Assembly (NCBI GenBank): GCA_011056555.1
Contig: DSEQ01000001.1
Span: 23,766 to 87,765, forward strand
Length of the DNA stretch: 64,000 bases
Origin: Candidatus Zixiibacteriota bacterium
GTDB taxonomy: Bacteria > Zixibacteria > MSB-5A5 > JAABVY01
Direction: 5' to 3'
Position 1 is the stretch's first letter; every line of letters starts with the position of its first letter. Positions 15,485 through 26,152 of the stretch are shown piece by piece. The notes beneath the pieces are model-generated. The model saw only the letters and a list, made by a program, of their open reading frames with translations. It ran no database searches and was not told the DNA's origin. The position numbers were made by a program, and so were the translations under genes.

Positions 15485-18316
15485 TTAATCCCCTAATTCC
15501 TGCTTCAAAAACTGGCCGGTGTATGATTTGCCGTTTTTGGCTACCTGTTCGGGGGTGCCGGTGGCGATGACGTAACCGCCGTCATCTCCGCCCTCCGGGC
15601 CGAGATCAATGATCCAGTCGGCGGTCTTGATCACATCCATATTATGCTCGATCACAAGCACCGTATTGCCGCGGTTGACCAGCTCATTTAAGACATTCAG
15701 AAGCATCTTGATATCCTCGAAATGCAGTCCGGTGGTGGGCTCATCGAGAATATAGAATGTCCTCCCGGTGGCAGTCTTGGAAAGCTCGGTGGAAAGCTTG
15801 ACCCTCTGCGCCTCGCCGCCCGATAATGTGGTGGCCTGCTGGCCGAGATGAATATAGCCCAGGCCGACATTATACAGTGTCATCAGCTTGCGCTTGAGCG
15901 GGGGAATATTTCCGAAAAATTCCAGTGCCTCGGCCACAGTCATATCCAGCACCTCGGCAATATTCTTGCCCTTGTACCTGATCTCCAGCGTCTCATTATT
16001 ATAGCGCCGGCCCTTGCAGACCTCGCAGGGGATATAAACATCGGGCAGGAAATGCATCTCGATTTTTATTATCCCGTCCCCCTCGCAGGCCTCGCATCGC
16101 CCGCCCTTGACATTGAACGAGAACCGTCCCGGCTTGTAACCGCGCAGCTTGGCTTCGGGAGTCTGGGAGAAAAGGTCGCGGATAAATGTGAATGTCCCGG
16201 TATATGTAGCGGGATTCGAACGCGGGGTTCTTCCAATCGGCGACTGGTCGATATCGATCACCTTATCAATATGCTCCAGGCCGAGAATTTTCTTATAGGG
16301 CAACGGTTTCCGTCGTGAATTGTAGAATCTGCTGCTCAGAATCGGATACAATGTCTCCTCGATCAATGTCGATTTGCCCGATCCGGAGACTCCGGTCACG
16401 CAGATAAACTTGCCTAACGGGATATCGATATTGATCTCTTTCAGGTTATTTCCGGCCGCACCCTTGAGATTGAGCATATCCCCGTTGCCGCCGTTACGAT
16501 GTTTCGGCACAGGGATCTTCGATTTTCCAGCCAGATATTTTCCGGTCAGCGATTTTTTGGTCTGGCGCTTGATTTGTGCGGGAGTGCCTGCCGCCACAAT
16601 CTCGCCGCCATGTTTACCTGCGCCGGGTCCCAGATCCACCACATAATCGGCCGCAAGTATCGTATCGCGATCATGCTCAACCACCACAACAGTATTGCCC
16701 AGATCGCGAAGTTCTGTCAAAGTGCTCAAGAGACGGTTATTATCCCGCTGATGAAGGCCTATTGAGGGTTCATCAAGTATATATAAAACCCCTGTCAGGC
16801 GTGACCCTATTTGGGTTGCCAGCCGTATCCTTTGAGCCTCCCCGCCGGAGAGGGTGGAAGCCGCGCGGTCAAGGGTCAAATACTCCAGCCCCACATTGAC
16901 CAGAAACCCCAGCCGTTCCCGGATTTCCTTCATAACCTGATGTGCTATCTTCTGTTGGCGTTTGCTGAGTTTGATCATTTCGAAGAACTCACGGGCCGCC
17001 TTGATCGACATTCTGGTAATATCATGAATATTTTTATCAGCGATATAGACCGCCAGCGACTCCCGCCTCAATCTCGCGCCCCCGCATAACGGGCATTCTG
17101 TAATCGACATATACTGCTCGATCCAGTTGCGGACTCCTGAAGATTCGGTTTGGCGGTATCTTCTTTCCAGATGTGGGATTACACCCTCAAATGAGGACAC
17201 AAATTCACCTCGGGCATTGCCGCGTCCGGAAGCATGTTCATAGGCGAATTTTATCTCAGTATTACCGGAGCCATGCAAAATGACGTTCTGAACCTTTCTT
17301 GGCAATTTGCTGAAGTGACTGGAGAGTTTAAAACCGTAATGATTCGCAAGTCCGCGCAACTGGTACCGATACCAGTTGGCCAGATCGGCACCCCATGGCG
17401 CAATTGCACCCTCGTTTATCGGCAGGTCAGGATTGGGAATCACGAGGCTCTCGTCAATTTCCATCCGATGGCCCAGGCCGTCACAGGCCGGGCAGGCCCC
17501 ATAAGGCGAATTGAACGAAAACATGCGCGGAGTCAGCTCTTCATACGATATACCACAGTCAACACAGGCGTAATTCTCGGAGAAGAGCATCTCCTCTCCG
17601 CCGATAATATCGACCATAGCCATACCGCCGCCTATCTTCAGGGCGATTTCGACCGAATCGGCCAGGCGCCGGCGGACTTTTTCCGAAATCACCAGCCGAT
17701 CAATCACTATTTCGACGTCATGTTTCTTATTTTTCTCCATATCCGGGGCCTCGTCGATCGGATAGACCTCGCCGTCGATGCGAATGCGCACGAAACCCTC
17801 TTTTCCCGCTTTTTCGACGATTTCCTTATGTTCGCCCTTGCGTCCCCGCACCAGAGGCGCCAGAATCTGCAGCCTGGTGCCCTCTTTCAGCTCCATGATC
17901 TGGTCCACCATCTGCGAGGAGGTCTGCTGGGCGATCTTTTTACCGCAGTTGAAACAGTGCGGCACGCCGATGCGCGCGAACAGAAGTCTAAGATAATCAT
18001 AGATTTCCGTCACAGTACCCACAGTCGAGCGGGGATTTTTGGCGGATGTGCGCTGTTCAATCGAGATGGCCGGAGAGAGGCCGTCGATAAAATCGACATC
18101 CGGCTTATCCATAATCCCCAGAAACTGGCGGGCATATGCCGATAACGATTCCACATATCGCCTCTGGCCCTCGGCATAGATAGTATCAAAGGCCAAAGAG
18201 GACTTTCCTGACCCGGAAAGCCCGGTAATTACTACCAGCTTGTCACGTGGGATCTGCAGGTCTATATTCTTAAGGTTGTGCTGACGAGCACCCTGAATTG
18301 TTATTTTCTTTTCCAT
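15485..18316 (-). CDS. uvrA: Excinuclease ABC subunit A
   Basis: 943 aa, full length. It is the ATPase that recognises DNA damage and loads UvrB in nucleotide-excision repair. Two ABC modules are visible: Walker [10 protein letters not shown] at about 32-40 and GVSGSGKST in the second half. Signature motifs [12 protein letters not shown] and [11 protein letters not shown] and Walker B ILDEPS/ILDEPT are present. Zinc-finger cysteines appear as CFNCGKK, CVDCG ... ACPACDG and CEACEGDG ... PCEVCKG. The ATG at 18316 is standard. It is not adjacent to uvrB or uvrC. Confidence 0.97.
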   Translation of the reverse strand: MEKKITIQGARQHNLKNIDLQIPRDKLVVITGLSGSGKSSLAFDTIYAEGQRRYVESLSAYARQFLGIMDKPDVDFIDGLSPAISIEQRTSAKNPRSTVGTVTEIYDYLRLLFARIGVPHCFNCGKKIAQQTSSQMVDQIMELKEGTRLQILAPLVRGRKGEHKEIVEKAGKEGFVRIRIDGEVYPIDEAPDMEKNKKHDVEIVIDRLVISEKVRRRLADSVEIALKIGGGMAMVDIIGGEEMLFSENYACVDCGISYEELTPRMFSFNSPYGACPACDGLGHRMEIDESLVIPNPDLPINEGAIAPWGADLANWYRYQLRGLANHYGFKLSSHFSKLPRKVQNVILHGSGNTEIKFAYEHASGRGNARGEFVSSFEGVIPHLERRYRQTESSGVRNWIEQYMSITECPLCGGARLRRESLAVYIADKNIHDITRMSIKAAREFFEMIKLSKRQQKIAHQVMKEIRERLGFLVNVGLEYLTLDRAASTLSGGEAQRIRLATQIGSRLTGVLYILDEPSIGLHQRDNNRLLSTLTELRDLGNTVVVVEHDRDTILAADYVVDLGPGAGKHGGEIVAAGTPAQIKRQTKKSLTGKYLAGKSKIPVPKHRNGGNGDMLNLKGAAGNNLKEINIDIPLGKFICVTGVSGSGKSTLIEETLYPILSSRFYNSRRKPLPYKKILGLEHIDKVIDIDQSPIGRTPRSNPATYTGTFTFIRDLFSQTPEAKLRGYKPGRFSFNVKGGRCEACEGDGIIKIEMHFLPDVYIPCEVCKGRRYNNETLEIRYKGKNIAEVLDMTVAEALEFFGNIPPLKRKLMTLYNVGLGYIHLGQQATTLSGGEAQRVKLSTELSKTATGRTFYILDEPTTGLHFEDIKMLLNVLNELVNRGNTVLVIEHNMDVIKTADWIIDLGPEGGDDGGYVIATGTPEQVAKNGKSYTGQFLKQELGD

Positions 18317-18489
18317 TCTATAATCTTCCAGGTGAGATTAAACACCATTTCCGGTCTAAAGTTTCGCGCTCCTATCATTTTGGCGATCAAGCAGAAAAAG
18401 TGAACATCGGGTTTTGGACATTCTTGAAATATAAACGTCTCTTCATCTGATGGCAAGAATTATGACAGTATCAAAAGACCAAAAAAGTG

Positions 18490-18516
18490 TTGACAAAGGC
18501 GGGATTATAATATAGT
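18490..18516 (+). promoter_or_regulatory. Possible promoter of the FadL/esterase unit
   Basis: Consensus TTGACA (18490-18495) followed at 15 nt by TATAGT (18511-18516); an overlapping TATAAT (18506-18511) is too close. It lies in the 308-nt spacer divergent to uvrA and 108 nt before the FadL-like gene. Nothing else is obvious in this spacer. Confidence 0.35.
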
Positions 18517-18624
18517 TTTGGATTTTACTTTTTTGCAGAGAAAGAATTTGTTTGGCAACGACTTAAAGCCTTGGGATGCTATTTATTGGGAAATTAATCT
18601 ATTTAACTGGAGATAGTAAAAACC

Positions 18625-20097
18625 ATGCGAATTTTTAACACAATCATGCTGATACTCCTGATTCTGTTATTTTCTGGTGAGGTGATGGCAGGCGGTTATA
18701 ATGTCTCCGGAGTCGGCCTGAAAGCGCTCTCTATGGGCGGAGCGTTCAGAGCGGTGGCCGATGACTGGAGCGCATTGTATTACAATCCTGCAGGGCTGTC
18801 GAACCTCTACCAGCATGAGATAGCATTTGGAATCGATCTCTATAGCTATCGACCGGAGTTTACTCCGCAGATGACATTAAACGACTATTCATTTGGATAC
18901 TATGACGGCGAGGAAAGGGTTTCTGATGACAAGATTCCCTACACTCCCTTTGGAGCCGCCGCATTTGTACTTCCGATGTTTGAAAAATTAACTGTGGGAT
19001 TCGGAGTGTTCCAGCCCTACGATCATGATGTGGAATGGAATGTATTCAAGCTCAGCCCGGCCTACAATCAGTATGTAGACGATTCATTCGATTTGCCGGT
19101 GGTCGAGCCGCTGGTTCCCTTCCCGGAAATTACTCATGCTTTCAATGTTGACCTTATCGATTTTCATCCCACCATTGCGGCTGAGTTGATCGAAGACAGG
19201 ATGTCCCTGGGCGTGGGTCTTTCAATCCGTAAGGGTTCGTACAACCGCAGCGAAATAATACTGCGCCCGAACACTCTTTCGGAATCGTTCTCCTCCCGTC
19301 CCTATGAAAACCTGGTCACCATGACTGAATATGATGCCAGCGGATGGGGTCTGGGAGTGAATGTCGGGCTGCTCTTCCAGGCCAGTGAAAAGTTGAAACT
19401 GGGCGCCTCTTATCAGTCCAAGACGACAATAGATCTTTCGGGTGACCTTTATGCCACCCTTTATTCACCCGGCAACCGGCACCTGGAAGAATTTGCCGAC
19501 ACTGCCAATCCCGCCAACCAGCTATTTAAGGGCGAGGTTTACACCGCAAATCACGAAGCCGATGCCGAGTGGGTAATCCCCTCCGAATTTGGATTCGGCT
19601 TGGCCTACCAGCTCAGCGAGAGGGTTATGATCGCGGCAGACTTTGCCTATATTATGTGGTCGGAGAACGAGGGCATTGAATTTGATGTTACCAGCACCAC
19701 CGGTTTGACCGAGTTCTCATTCATAAACGGTTACCTGACTCCCGTCGACTTCATCGAGGAGTGGGATGATGCTCTCAGGATTTCCGTCGGTGTCGAGGGC
19801 CATCCGCACGAAAAATACAAATTGAGGGGCGGTTACAGCTTCGAACAGACTCCTATACCTGAGGAGGGTGCACGAGTAATTTTCGATAATCCCGCCGACC
19901 GCCATCACCTGAGCGGCGGCGCCTCAGTTTATGTCGGAATAGTTGAACTCTATGGCGCCGTATCAATGATTATCACACCTGAAACCACCGTCTCGGATCT
20001 GGTCGATGCCGATGAAGATGGAATTTTTGATAATCATACTGGCACATACAGTGACTTTACGGCTGTCACCTCAATCGGATTCACCGTCAGGTTCTAG
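18625..20097 (+). CDS. OmpP1/FadL-family outer-membrane transport protein
   Basis: 490 aa. Signal peptide (hydrophobic core at about 5-20, cleavage near VMAGG) followed by GYNVSGVGLKALSMGGAFRA and ALYYNPAGLSN, the N-terminal plug signature of FadL/TodX channels (GxxxxxxGGAxxA...xxxxNPAGL). Long amphipathic beta strands alternate to a C-terminal aromatic residue (SIGFTVRF), as expected for outer-membrane barrel insertion. These channels take up fatty acids or hydrocarbons. An esterase-like lipoprotein gene follows after 13 nt and the pair ends at a strong terminator. Confidence 0.86.
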   Translation: MRIFNTIMLILLILLFSGEVMAGGYNVSGVGLKALSMGGAFRAVADDWSALYYNPAGLSNLYQHEIAFGIDLYSYRPEFTPQMTLNDYSFGYYDGEERVSDDKIPYTPFGAAAFVLPMFEKLTVGFGVFQPYDHDVEWNVFKLSPAYNQYVDDSFDLPVVEPLVPFPEITHAFNVDLIDFHPTIAAELIEDRMSLGVGLSIRKGSYNRSEIILRPNTLSESFSSRPYENLVTMTEYDASGWGLGVNVGLLFQASEKLKLGASYQSKTTIDLSGDLYATLYSPGNRHLEEFADTANPANQLFKGEVYTANHEADAEWVIPSEFGFGLAYQLSERVMIAADFAYIMWSENEGIEFDVTSTTGLTEFSFINGYLTPVDFIEEWDDALRISVGVEGHPHEKYKLRGGYSFEQTPIPEEGARVIFDNPADRHHLSGGASVYVGIVELYGAVSMIITPETTVSDLVDADEDGIFDNHTGTYSDFTAVTSIGFTVRF

Positions 20098-20110
20098 GAG
20101 GTTGTGAACA

Positions 20111-21292
20111 ATGAAGAGATCAAAGATATTATTTACGGTTTTGTTTCTGGTCGGATTGATTCTGATTGGCTGTTCGGAGCGCGAGAATCCAGCCGATTTT
20201 CCGGATATCAATGAGCGCGGATTTAAAAATGACGGTGTGTTCACATACCCCCGCGCCTATTCAGCGATTTCCGATCATGCCGGCTGGCAATTCTTTAATT
20301 TTACGGTGGACAAGAATTTCTTTACCAAGCTCTACGCCCCACCGTCATTTACTCCCCAGGGACGTCCTTTCCCGATCCTTTACCTTCTCCACGATTTTGA
20401 AGGTGATGAAAACTACTATTTCTCCAGGATGGTTCAGTGGATCGCGGACAGTCTCATTTACGAGGGGGAGATCAAGGAGTTCTACATTGCCAGCATCAAC
20501 GCCTCCACCCCTTACGGCGGCACCTGGTATACCGATAACGAGTTTTTTGGGTGGTTTGAAACGATGGTTGTTGACCAGTGGGTTGCCTTTATAGAAAGTA
20601 CCCTGGAGGATCAGCTTCGGGTTATCAGTGAACGAGAATCCCGGGCCATCGGCGGTTTCGGCATGGGCGGGTATGGCGCTCTCAAGCTGGCGGCCAAATA
20701 TCCTGAACTGTATTCTTCGGTTTCGGCCTCGACGCCTGCCGGAAGCTTCCAGCAGATCGAGGATTTGATCCCGATGATGATCGAGGAGCAGGGCCTCAGC
20801 ATCCCCATCGATCCCGATGATTACCAGGATATGGATACAACCAACCTGTTTACCGAGAAGCCGTACACCATGCTTTTCTTCTCTCTGGCTCAGGCATTCA
20901 GCCCGCATCCGGAAGATGGAGAGCCCGGCTACGCCGATTCGACAACATTCCTTAGCTTCTACGGTATCGACCTGCCCTTCGACTATAACGGCAATATCTA
21001 TCAGCCCGTTTTCGATAAATGGCTGGCGCATGATTTGAGCGCTGTTTTTGATACGTATGGCGGGAATTTTGATTCTATCGCCGTACACCTCGAAGTGAGC
21101 GATACAAATCAGTTCCTCTTCCATCAGCAGGCTGAGGACATCCGCAATTCCATGGATCAGAATGGAATCAACTATTCCTTCGACACTTATTCCGGCTACA
21201 CGGGCTACCCGGCGTTTAATCAGCGGTTCGTATATGACCGGCTGGTCGAAATACTCAAGTTCCATTCAGAGAATCTTGTAGAGGAAATGTAA
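20111..21292 (+). CDS. Esterase-D-like lipoprotein lacking the nucleophile serine
   Basis: 393 aa. Lipobox LIGC with Cys at about residue 21 predicts an outer-membrane or periplasmic lipoprotein. The rest follows the putative-esterase (Esterase D/enterochelin esterase-like) alpha/beta hydrolase fold: ILYLLHDFEGDE (oxyanion region), then IGGFGMGGYGALKLAAKYPELY. The nucleophile elbow is normally GxSxGG; here it is Gly182-Phe-Gly-Met-Gly-Gly, with codon GGC at 20660-20662 in place of serine. Hydrolysis by the usual mechanism is therefore unlikely, and a binding role is possible. It is co-transcribed with the FadL-like channel. Confidence 0.75.
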   Translation: MKRSKILFTVLFLVGLILIGCSERENPADFPDINERGFKNDGVFTYPRAYSAISDHAGWQFFNFTVDKNFFTKLYAPPSFTPQGRPFPILYLLHDFEGDENYYFSRMVQWIADSLIYEGEIKEFYIASINASTPYGGTWYTDNEFFGWFETMVVDQWVAFIESTLEDQLRVISERESRAIGGFGMGGYGALKLAAKYPELYSSVSASTPAGSFQQIEDLIPMMIEEQGLSIPIDPDDYQDMDTTNLFTEKPYTMLFFSLAQAFSPHPEDGEPGYADSTTFLSFYGIDLPFDYNGNIYQPVFDKWLAHDLSAVFDTYGGNFDSIAVHLEVSDTNQFLFHQQAEDIRNSMDQNGINYSFDTYSGYTGYPAFNQRFVYDRLVEILKFHSENLVEEM

Positions 21293-21309
21293 ACTAAGGT
21301 ACTATTATA

Positions 21310-21343
21310 GATGCTGCCCGCATAACGGGCAGCATCTTTTTTT
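21310..21343 (+). terminator. Rho-independent terminator after the FadL/esterase unit
   Basis: Perfect 11-bp stem GATGCTGCCCG/CGGGCAGCATC with a CATAA loop, followed by seven T. It ends the two-gene unit; the next gene starts only 3 nt after the T-run. Confidence 0.93.
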
Positions 21344-21346
21344 GTT

Positions 21347-22117
21347 ATGACCGAAAAATACGACATAATTTCAATCGGGGCGCACCCCGATGATGTCGAG
21401 GTGGGAACCGGTGGAGTACTGATAAAGATGGCTCAGATGGGCTATCGTACCGGTATCGTCTATCTTACCAAAGGGGAGATGGGCACGGGGGGTACCCCGG
21501 AGGTCAGATCGCAGGAATCCAGGAAGGCGGCCGAAATCATGCAGGCCGATCTCCTGGAAACCCTAGACTGGGGCGATACCAAACTCAAGGATCGTCCCGA
21601 GTACCGCTACGAGCTGGCTGCAATTTTTAGAAAATACAGGCCGGAGATAGTGCTGGCCCCTTGGATGAGCGGCGGGCATGGCAAACGCCAGTCACATCCG
21701 GATCATCGGGCAGCAGGCAAAATAGTGACAAACTCCATCTATTACGCCACCTTCAAGAAGCTCCCCATCCAGGGTGAAATTCACAAAGTCAAAGCTCTCT
21801 TTCACTATTTCCTACCGGTCGAGGCCACGCCGACATTTATCGTGGATATCACCGATCAATATGAGCTCTGGATGGAGGCGCTCAAGGCTCATGCCTCGCA
21901 GTTCATGAATCCCGAGAAATCCAGGGATTATTTATGGTCTTTGGAGACGATGGCGCGCTCGTTCGGCGCCATGGCCGGGGTTAAGTACGGGCAGGCCTTT
22001 AAAATAGGTGAGCCGCTCAGAATCCAGGATATTTTCTGCCTCACCCGGGGCAAAGATGAAACGCCCTGTGCATTCGGCAAACATCCCCAAAATATAAAGC
22101 GGGATATTCAAAAATAG
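21347..22117 (+). CDS. bshB1: PIG-L family deacetylase, BshB1-like
   Basis: 256 aa. The zinc-site motif AHPDD (GAHPDDVEVGTGG) is near the N-terminus and the second motif GKRQSHPDHRAAG at about residue 115. This matches BshB1, which deacetylates GlcNAc-malate in bacillithiol synthesis. The family also includes MshB and other GlcNAc deacetylases; the strong GEMGTxGTPExRxxE pattern favours BshB1. bshA and bshC are not in the window. The ATG lies immediately behind the preceding terminator, so its promoter must overlap the esterase end or it is read through. Confidence 0.78.
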   Translation: MTEKYDIISIGAHPDDVEVGTGGVLIKMAQMGYRTGIVYLTKGEMGTGGTPEVRSQESRKAAEIMQADLLETLDWGDTKLKDRPEYRYELAAIFRKYRPEIVLAPWMSGGHGKRQSHPDHRAAGKIVTNSIYYATFKKLPIQGEIHKVKALFHYFLPVEATPTFIVDITDQYELWMEALKAHASQFMNPEKSRDYLWSLETMARSFGAMAGVKYGQAFKIGEPLRIQDIFCLTRGKDETPCAFGKHPQNIKRDIQK

Positions 22118-22258
22118 AACAGCACATCCATTCCCGCTGACCGTTCTGTGAGCAATAATTCCTAATCATGTTATATTCCGCTGATTCCGGTCGACATATT
22201 TATTAGAAATGAATGGAAGCGGAGAAATCTCCGCCTGTACAAGGGAGATTTGTTTCAG

Positions 22259-22777
22259 ATGAATAAGTCCGACGAGGCGATTGCAACGACTATTAAAAAG
22301 TACTCCTCTGATCTTCCCTGGGGTATTTATCTCTATGATATTTCTGAAAACGAACTGAGCCACTGGGGCGGCCAGCCGCAGGCCGGGGAGTATCATCAGA
22401 CCGAAAAATACCTGGCCGATATGATCAAAGATATCTGTTTTATGGCGGTTGAGAAGCAAAAGGTCTACACTGAGACATCCCCCTCCGGACTGGTATATAT
22501 ATCGGTTCCCCTTTTCATCGATAAAAAAATCTGGGCTGTGCTGGCAACCTATCTCTCGCTCGGTAAAGAGGGTACCTGGCGGCGTACATTGAACCGCGGA
22601 CCCTCGGTAACCAGGACGGTCGATCTCCTGGAGGAGCTTGGATTTATTCTCTCCACGCACCAGGAGGTACAGAAATGGTACCGTCCCAGTTTCCAGGACG
22701 AATCCGAAAAATCACCCTCCCCTGAAAACGAGGATAGGCTGGTGAGCCCGAAGTTATCCTCGTTTGCAAGATGGTAG
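22259..22777 (+). CDS. Hypothetical protein, GAF/PAS-like sensor domain
   Basis: 172 aa from ATG 22259 (a TTG at 22250 is in frame, but AAGGGAG at about 22241 is spaced better to the ATG). The central part, with GIYLYDISENELSHWGG, TETSPSGLVYISVPLFIDKK and IWAVLATYLSLG, has the strand pattern of a small ligand-binding sensor domain (GAF-like: 'vPLfidgkiwgvL'). No output domain is attached. The tail from about 145 is polar and probably disordered. It was not recognised as a named family. A small hairpin (AGCGGAG/CTCCGC) lies just upstream. Confidence 0.55.
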   Translation: MNKSDEAIATTIKKYSSDLPWGIYLYDISENELSHWGGQPQAGEYHQTEKYLADMIKDICFMAVEKQKVYTETSPSGLVYISVPLFIDKKIWAVLATYLSLGKEGTWRRTLNRGPSVTRTVDLLEELGFILSTHQEVQKWYRPSFQDESEKSPSPENEDRLVSPKLSSFARW

Positions 22778-22791
22778 AATTTTGGAGTCTC

Positions 22792-25700
22792 CTATTCGGT
22801 TTTATCTCCAATCTGATTGAGCAGCTCTCTTACTGCACGCTCCAGTTGCGGATCCCTTCCTTTGACAATATCTGTAAGCATGTTCTCAACTGTAATGTCA
22901 GGATAGCGCGGCACCAATTCTAAATTTTCCATATCGGTCGTGTAGCATCCCCATGAGGGTCTCCTGATACGCGTGCCGTCGATCAGATTATAAGAAGCCG
23001 TTCCGATCACGCCGCCCGCGGTCCTTTCGCCCACTATCTTACCCAGGCCGAGCTTGCGATAGCCTTCGGCAAAAATCTCGGAGTTGGAACCCGAACCGTT
23101 ATTGATCAAGAGAATACTGGGTTTTTCGAGCGCCTTGCTGCGCATTTTATTTTCCGAGGTGACCGGGTAACCGGCGAAGTTGCGATAGATATACGGCTCT
23201 TTTATCAGGATGCCCAGGAGATGCACCGCAATATTGCCGCCGCCGTTATAGCGCACGTCCAGCACGACGCCCTCTTTATCCTGCGTCTGATTGACTATCT
23301 CCAGTTTGAATTTCTCCAGGGCGTCGGGATACATGCGGCGGATATGAATGTATGCCAGCCTGCCGTCAGAAAGTGAGTCAACCATCCGGCGGCGTTCTTC
23401 CACCCAGAAATCATAGAACAAGTCGTAGATGGGGCCGAATTCCGTCCCTTTCACAGTCACATCATAGGGCTCAGCATCAGGGCCTTTGGCCACCGTAAAG
23501 ATAGTCTTCTTATCGATCTGGCCGCTAAAAAGCGGATAGATATTGGTCTCACGGTTGATCTCCTGCCCGTTGATCGCCAATAGATAGTCGCCTGTATCAA
23601 GCGGTGTATCGGCCAATGCAGCCGGCGAGTTCGGCAGCACAAGGCTTATCCTGTAAAGGCCATTTTCATCCAGCTCATCTTGGTCAAGATGAAACCCATA
23701 CCAGGCGGTCGAGAGTTCTTTTTTGATTCCACCGCCGCGGGAATAAATGTTGATGTGAGATGATCCCAGGTCGCCCATCATCTCCAGGATGATCTGGTTA
23801 AACTCGTCTTCTGTCTCGACCTCGTCGACCAGCGGACTGTATTTTTCCCGAATCCTGTCCCAGTCAACTCCATGAAGATCGGGATCATAATAGTATTCAT
23901 CAAACATCCACCAGGTCTCCTGAAATTTCTGGCGGTTTTCCCTGTCCACCACAACATCCATCTCGGCCGTGAAGCCAAGATTCTCAACTTTCTTGTCCTT
24001 TATATTCAGCTTCTTTAGTTTGCCGCCTTCCAGGAAAAAAACATATTTTGAATCGGCAGATAATTTCAGATCGCTTTTTGGCTGACCGGAATGGGTCAAC
24101 TGCGTCAGGTCAGGATCATCTTCCTCCAGACAGGCCGACCATATCTCCGGCTTGCCCATTATGCCCGCCACAAAGATAATAGACTCGCCATCGGCTGTAA
24201 TCAACGGATAATGAGAGGAGGCATCCAGGTCAAGTGCTCTGGATACTCGTTTATGGATATCCTCAAAGTCTATTTTTGTCGGTTCAACTGCTTTTTGGTC
24301 TTTATCTCCCTCATCTTTTTTCTCTTTTTCTTCTTTCTCCATGTCCAGGAGAAGAGAATCGATCCGATCCTCCTCAAATTCAAATGGATCAGGGGCGAGT
24401 TCGATTTTAAAGGTCGAGGTCAGATCGTCACGGCTCCAGCGCGAGAAATATACCAGTTCGCCGTCCCCGGAAAAGCGGGGGCGGAAACATTGATCGGTGT
24501 AATGTGATACATTTACGGGCTCGGATTCAAAATCGGTAATGAAGATATTGGTTTCGTAAGTTTCCCCGGCCATGGTGAGGGTAAGATAGCGTGAATCGGG
24601 AGAAAAATCGTACTCGACATGCGGCTCGATTGCCAGATCTATGAACATTCCGATAATCGTATCAGATTCAACATTATTTTCCAGATCATAGACAATTACT
24701 TTATCCAATTCCCGATAATAAACCAGCCTCTTGCCGTCAGGAGAGCACAATGGTTTGGCTTCATTCTGCGGGGTAGATGTCATCCGGATCTCATTTTTCC
24801 CGGCTAAATCATAGGAATAAACATCATAGTTGCCGGTCCTGTCGGAGACATAGTATATGGTCTTTGAATCCGGTCCGAAGCAGGGATGTTTTTCCCTTTG
24901 CGGGGTATTGGTTATCCGCCGTGCAAATTCGGGCTCATCGGTGGGGATCAGGAAGAGCTCGCCCCGGATTACCAGAACAGCCAGCTCGCCATCAGGTGAA
25001 ATGTCATATTCCTGAATATATCCGTCGAAAGTCATCTGCTTGACCGGATTGTTCTTGTAATCTGCGGTCAGCTCTATATCGACAATCCTGGGGCTGCCCT
25101 GGGTGGGATCAAAATACCAGATATTGAAATTCTGTTCAAATACCAGCTTGTTCATCCGGGGATTCGAATTAAGCCACTGTGCACCATCATCAGAATAATC
25201 TGTGAGCTGTGACTCGGCCCCGGAATTCAAGTCCTTCTTCCAGAGATTGGCTACAGTGCTATCCCTGTTGGCGACAAAATAAATCACCTCACTGGCCTGA
25301 TCATAGACCGGCCAGAGATCATGGCCATCGTCCGAGGTTATCCGGTCGAGAGTAAATTCCTCACTGGTTCTATCCAGCATCCAGATATCGCTGTTGGTGT
25401 TACCGGCAAAGTTGGCTTTCCACCAGCGGTAACGTCCCGAACCATTATTGAAAATGAGCTTCTTTCCGTCAGGTGAAACCTTGCCGGCATATTCGCCGTC
25501 CCAATGTCCGCCTGTCATGGCCACCGGAGTGCCGCCATTTATCGACATCTTGAAGACATCATAATTAAATTGCCTGAGTGAATAGAATATTACGCTGTCG
25601 CCATCCGGCGTCCAGCCGGTGCCGTAATCGGAACCGGTATAATATGTCAGTCTTTCAGGTTCACCACCGGTCACCGGGATTATATAAATATCGCGATTGT

Positions 25701-25959
25701 CGTATCTTTCAGAGGTAAACAGAATCATGCGTCCATCAGGCGAGAACTGGGGCATGATATCATCTGCCGGATGCACTGTCAGCCTTGTGGCCTGCCCTCC
25801 CTCTGAGGATACCAGCCAGAGGTCACCCTTACATGAGAAGCATACAGTCTCCCCGTCCGGAGACAGGGCCGGATATCTCAAGAACGGTTTCGATTCCTCC
25901 TGTGCGTTAAGTGTCAGCGCTGTCATGATGACAATCAGAATGGTGCTTAAGCGTTTCAT
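22792..25959 (-). CDS. Tricorn-like exported protease (PD40 propeller + PDZ + S41)
   Basis: 1055 aa. Signal peptide (residues 1-20, ending near LNAQ). The N-terminal half has repeated WD40-like/PD40 propeller blades, such as PALSPDGETVCF, PQFSPDGRMILFTS and KVSPDGKKLIFNN. A charged linker rich in E and K lies near 540-560. A tail-protease core domain and a PDZ domain follow (around LPNSPAALADTPLDTGDYLL). The C-terminal S41 peptidase has LAYIHIRRMY and the serine-containing segment NNGSGSNSEIFAEG, then GERTAGG. This domain order matches bacterial tricorn protease homologues, degrading peptides in the periplasm. It stands alone, divergent from a lipoprotein gene. Confidence 0.88.
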   Translation of the reverse strand: MKRLSTILIVIMTALTLNAQEESKPFLRYPALSPDGETVCFSCKGDLWLVSSEGGQATRLTVHPADDIMPQFSPDGRMILFTSERYDNRDIYIIPVTGGEPERLTYYTGSDYGTGWTPDGDSVIFYSLRQFNYDVFKMSINGGTPVAMTGGHWDGEYAGKVSPDGKKLIFNNGSGRYRWWKANFAGNTNSDIWMLDRTSEEFTLDRITSDDGHDLWPVYDQASEVIYFVANRDSTVANLWKKDLNSGAESQLTDYSDDGAQWLNSNPRMNKLVFEQNFNIWYFDPTQGSPRIVDIELTADYKNNPVKQMTFDGYIQEYDISPDGELAVLVIRGELFLIPTDEPEFARRITNTPQREKHPCFGPDSKTIYYVSDRTGNYDVYSYDLAGKNEIRMTSTPQNEAKPLCSPDGKRLVYYRELDKVIVYDLENNVESDTIIGMFIDLAIEPHVEYDFSPDSRYLTLTMAGETYETNIFITDFESEPVNVSHYTDQCFRPRFSGDGELVYFSRWSRDDLTSTFKIELAPDPFEFEEDRIDSLLLDMEKEEKEKKDEGDKDQKAVEPTKIDFEDIHKRVSRALDLDASSHYPLITADGESIIFVAGIMGKPEIWSACLEEDDPDLTQLTHSGQPKSDLKLSADSKYVFFLEGGKLKKLNIKDKKVENLGFTAEMDVVVDRENRQKFQETWWMFDEYYYDPDLHGVDWDRIREKYSPLVDEVETEDEFNQIILEMMGDLGSSHINIYSRGGGIKKELSTAWYGFHLDQDELDENGLYRISLVLPNSPAALADTPLDTGDYLLAINGQEINRETNIYPLFSGQIDKKTIFTVAKGPDAEPYDVTVKGTEFGPIYDLFYDFWVEERRRMVDSLSDGRLAYIHIRRMYPDALEKFKLEIVNQTQDKEGVVLDVRYNGGGNIAVHLLGILIKEPYIYRNFAGYPVTSENKMRSKALEKPSILLINNGSGSNSEIFAEGYRKLGLGKIVGERTAGGVIGTASYNLIDGTRIRRPSWGCYTTDMENLELVPRYPDITVENMLTDIVKGRDPQLERAVRELLNQIGDKTE

Positions 25960-26152
25960 GAATCAATCCTTTCCGTAAATAATCAATTCCATGAAATTAC
26001 GAGAAAAGCGGTCATCTGTCAACCGCTAACGGCGAGCCTCCTGCGCTGCAGAATAGAATTGACTAAATTGGTATCGGTGTTTATCTTATAGTGTTGCATA
26101 CCTGCATATTTCTTGGCTTGCCGCGGGAGGATGCCGAAACCGGAGGACGACC

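Noticed and set aside
16201..16240. A tRNA T-arm-like string (GGGATTCGAACGCGGGG) on the plus strand
   Set aside because: It lies inside the conserved uvrA coding sequence and no cloverleaf can be built around it.
17234..18145. Long plus-strand open frame (303 codons)
   Set aside because: Antisense shadow of uvrA.
20345..21265. Long minus-strand open frame (306 codons)
   Set aside because: Antisense to the esterase-like lipoprotein; lacks any family pattern.
22166..22660. Minus-strand open frame of 164 codons
   Set aside because: The plus-strand gene at 22259 has a ribosome-binding site and a domain-like pattern, and the minus frame does not.
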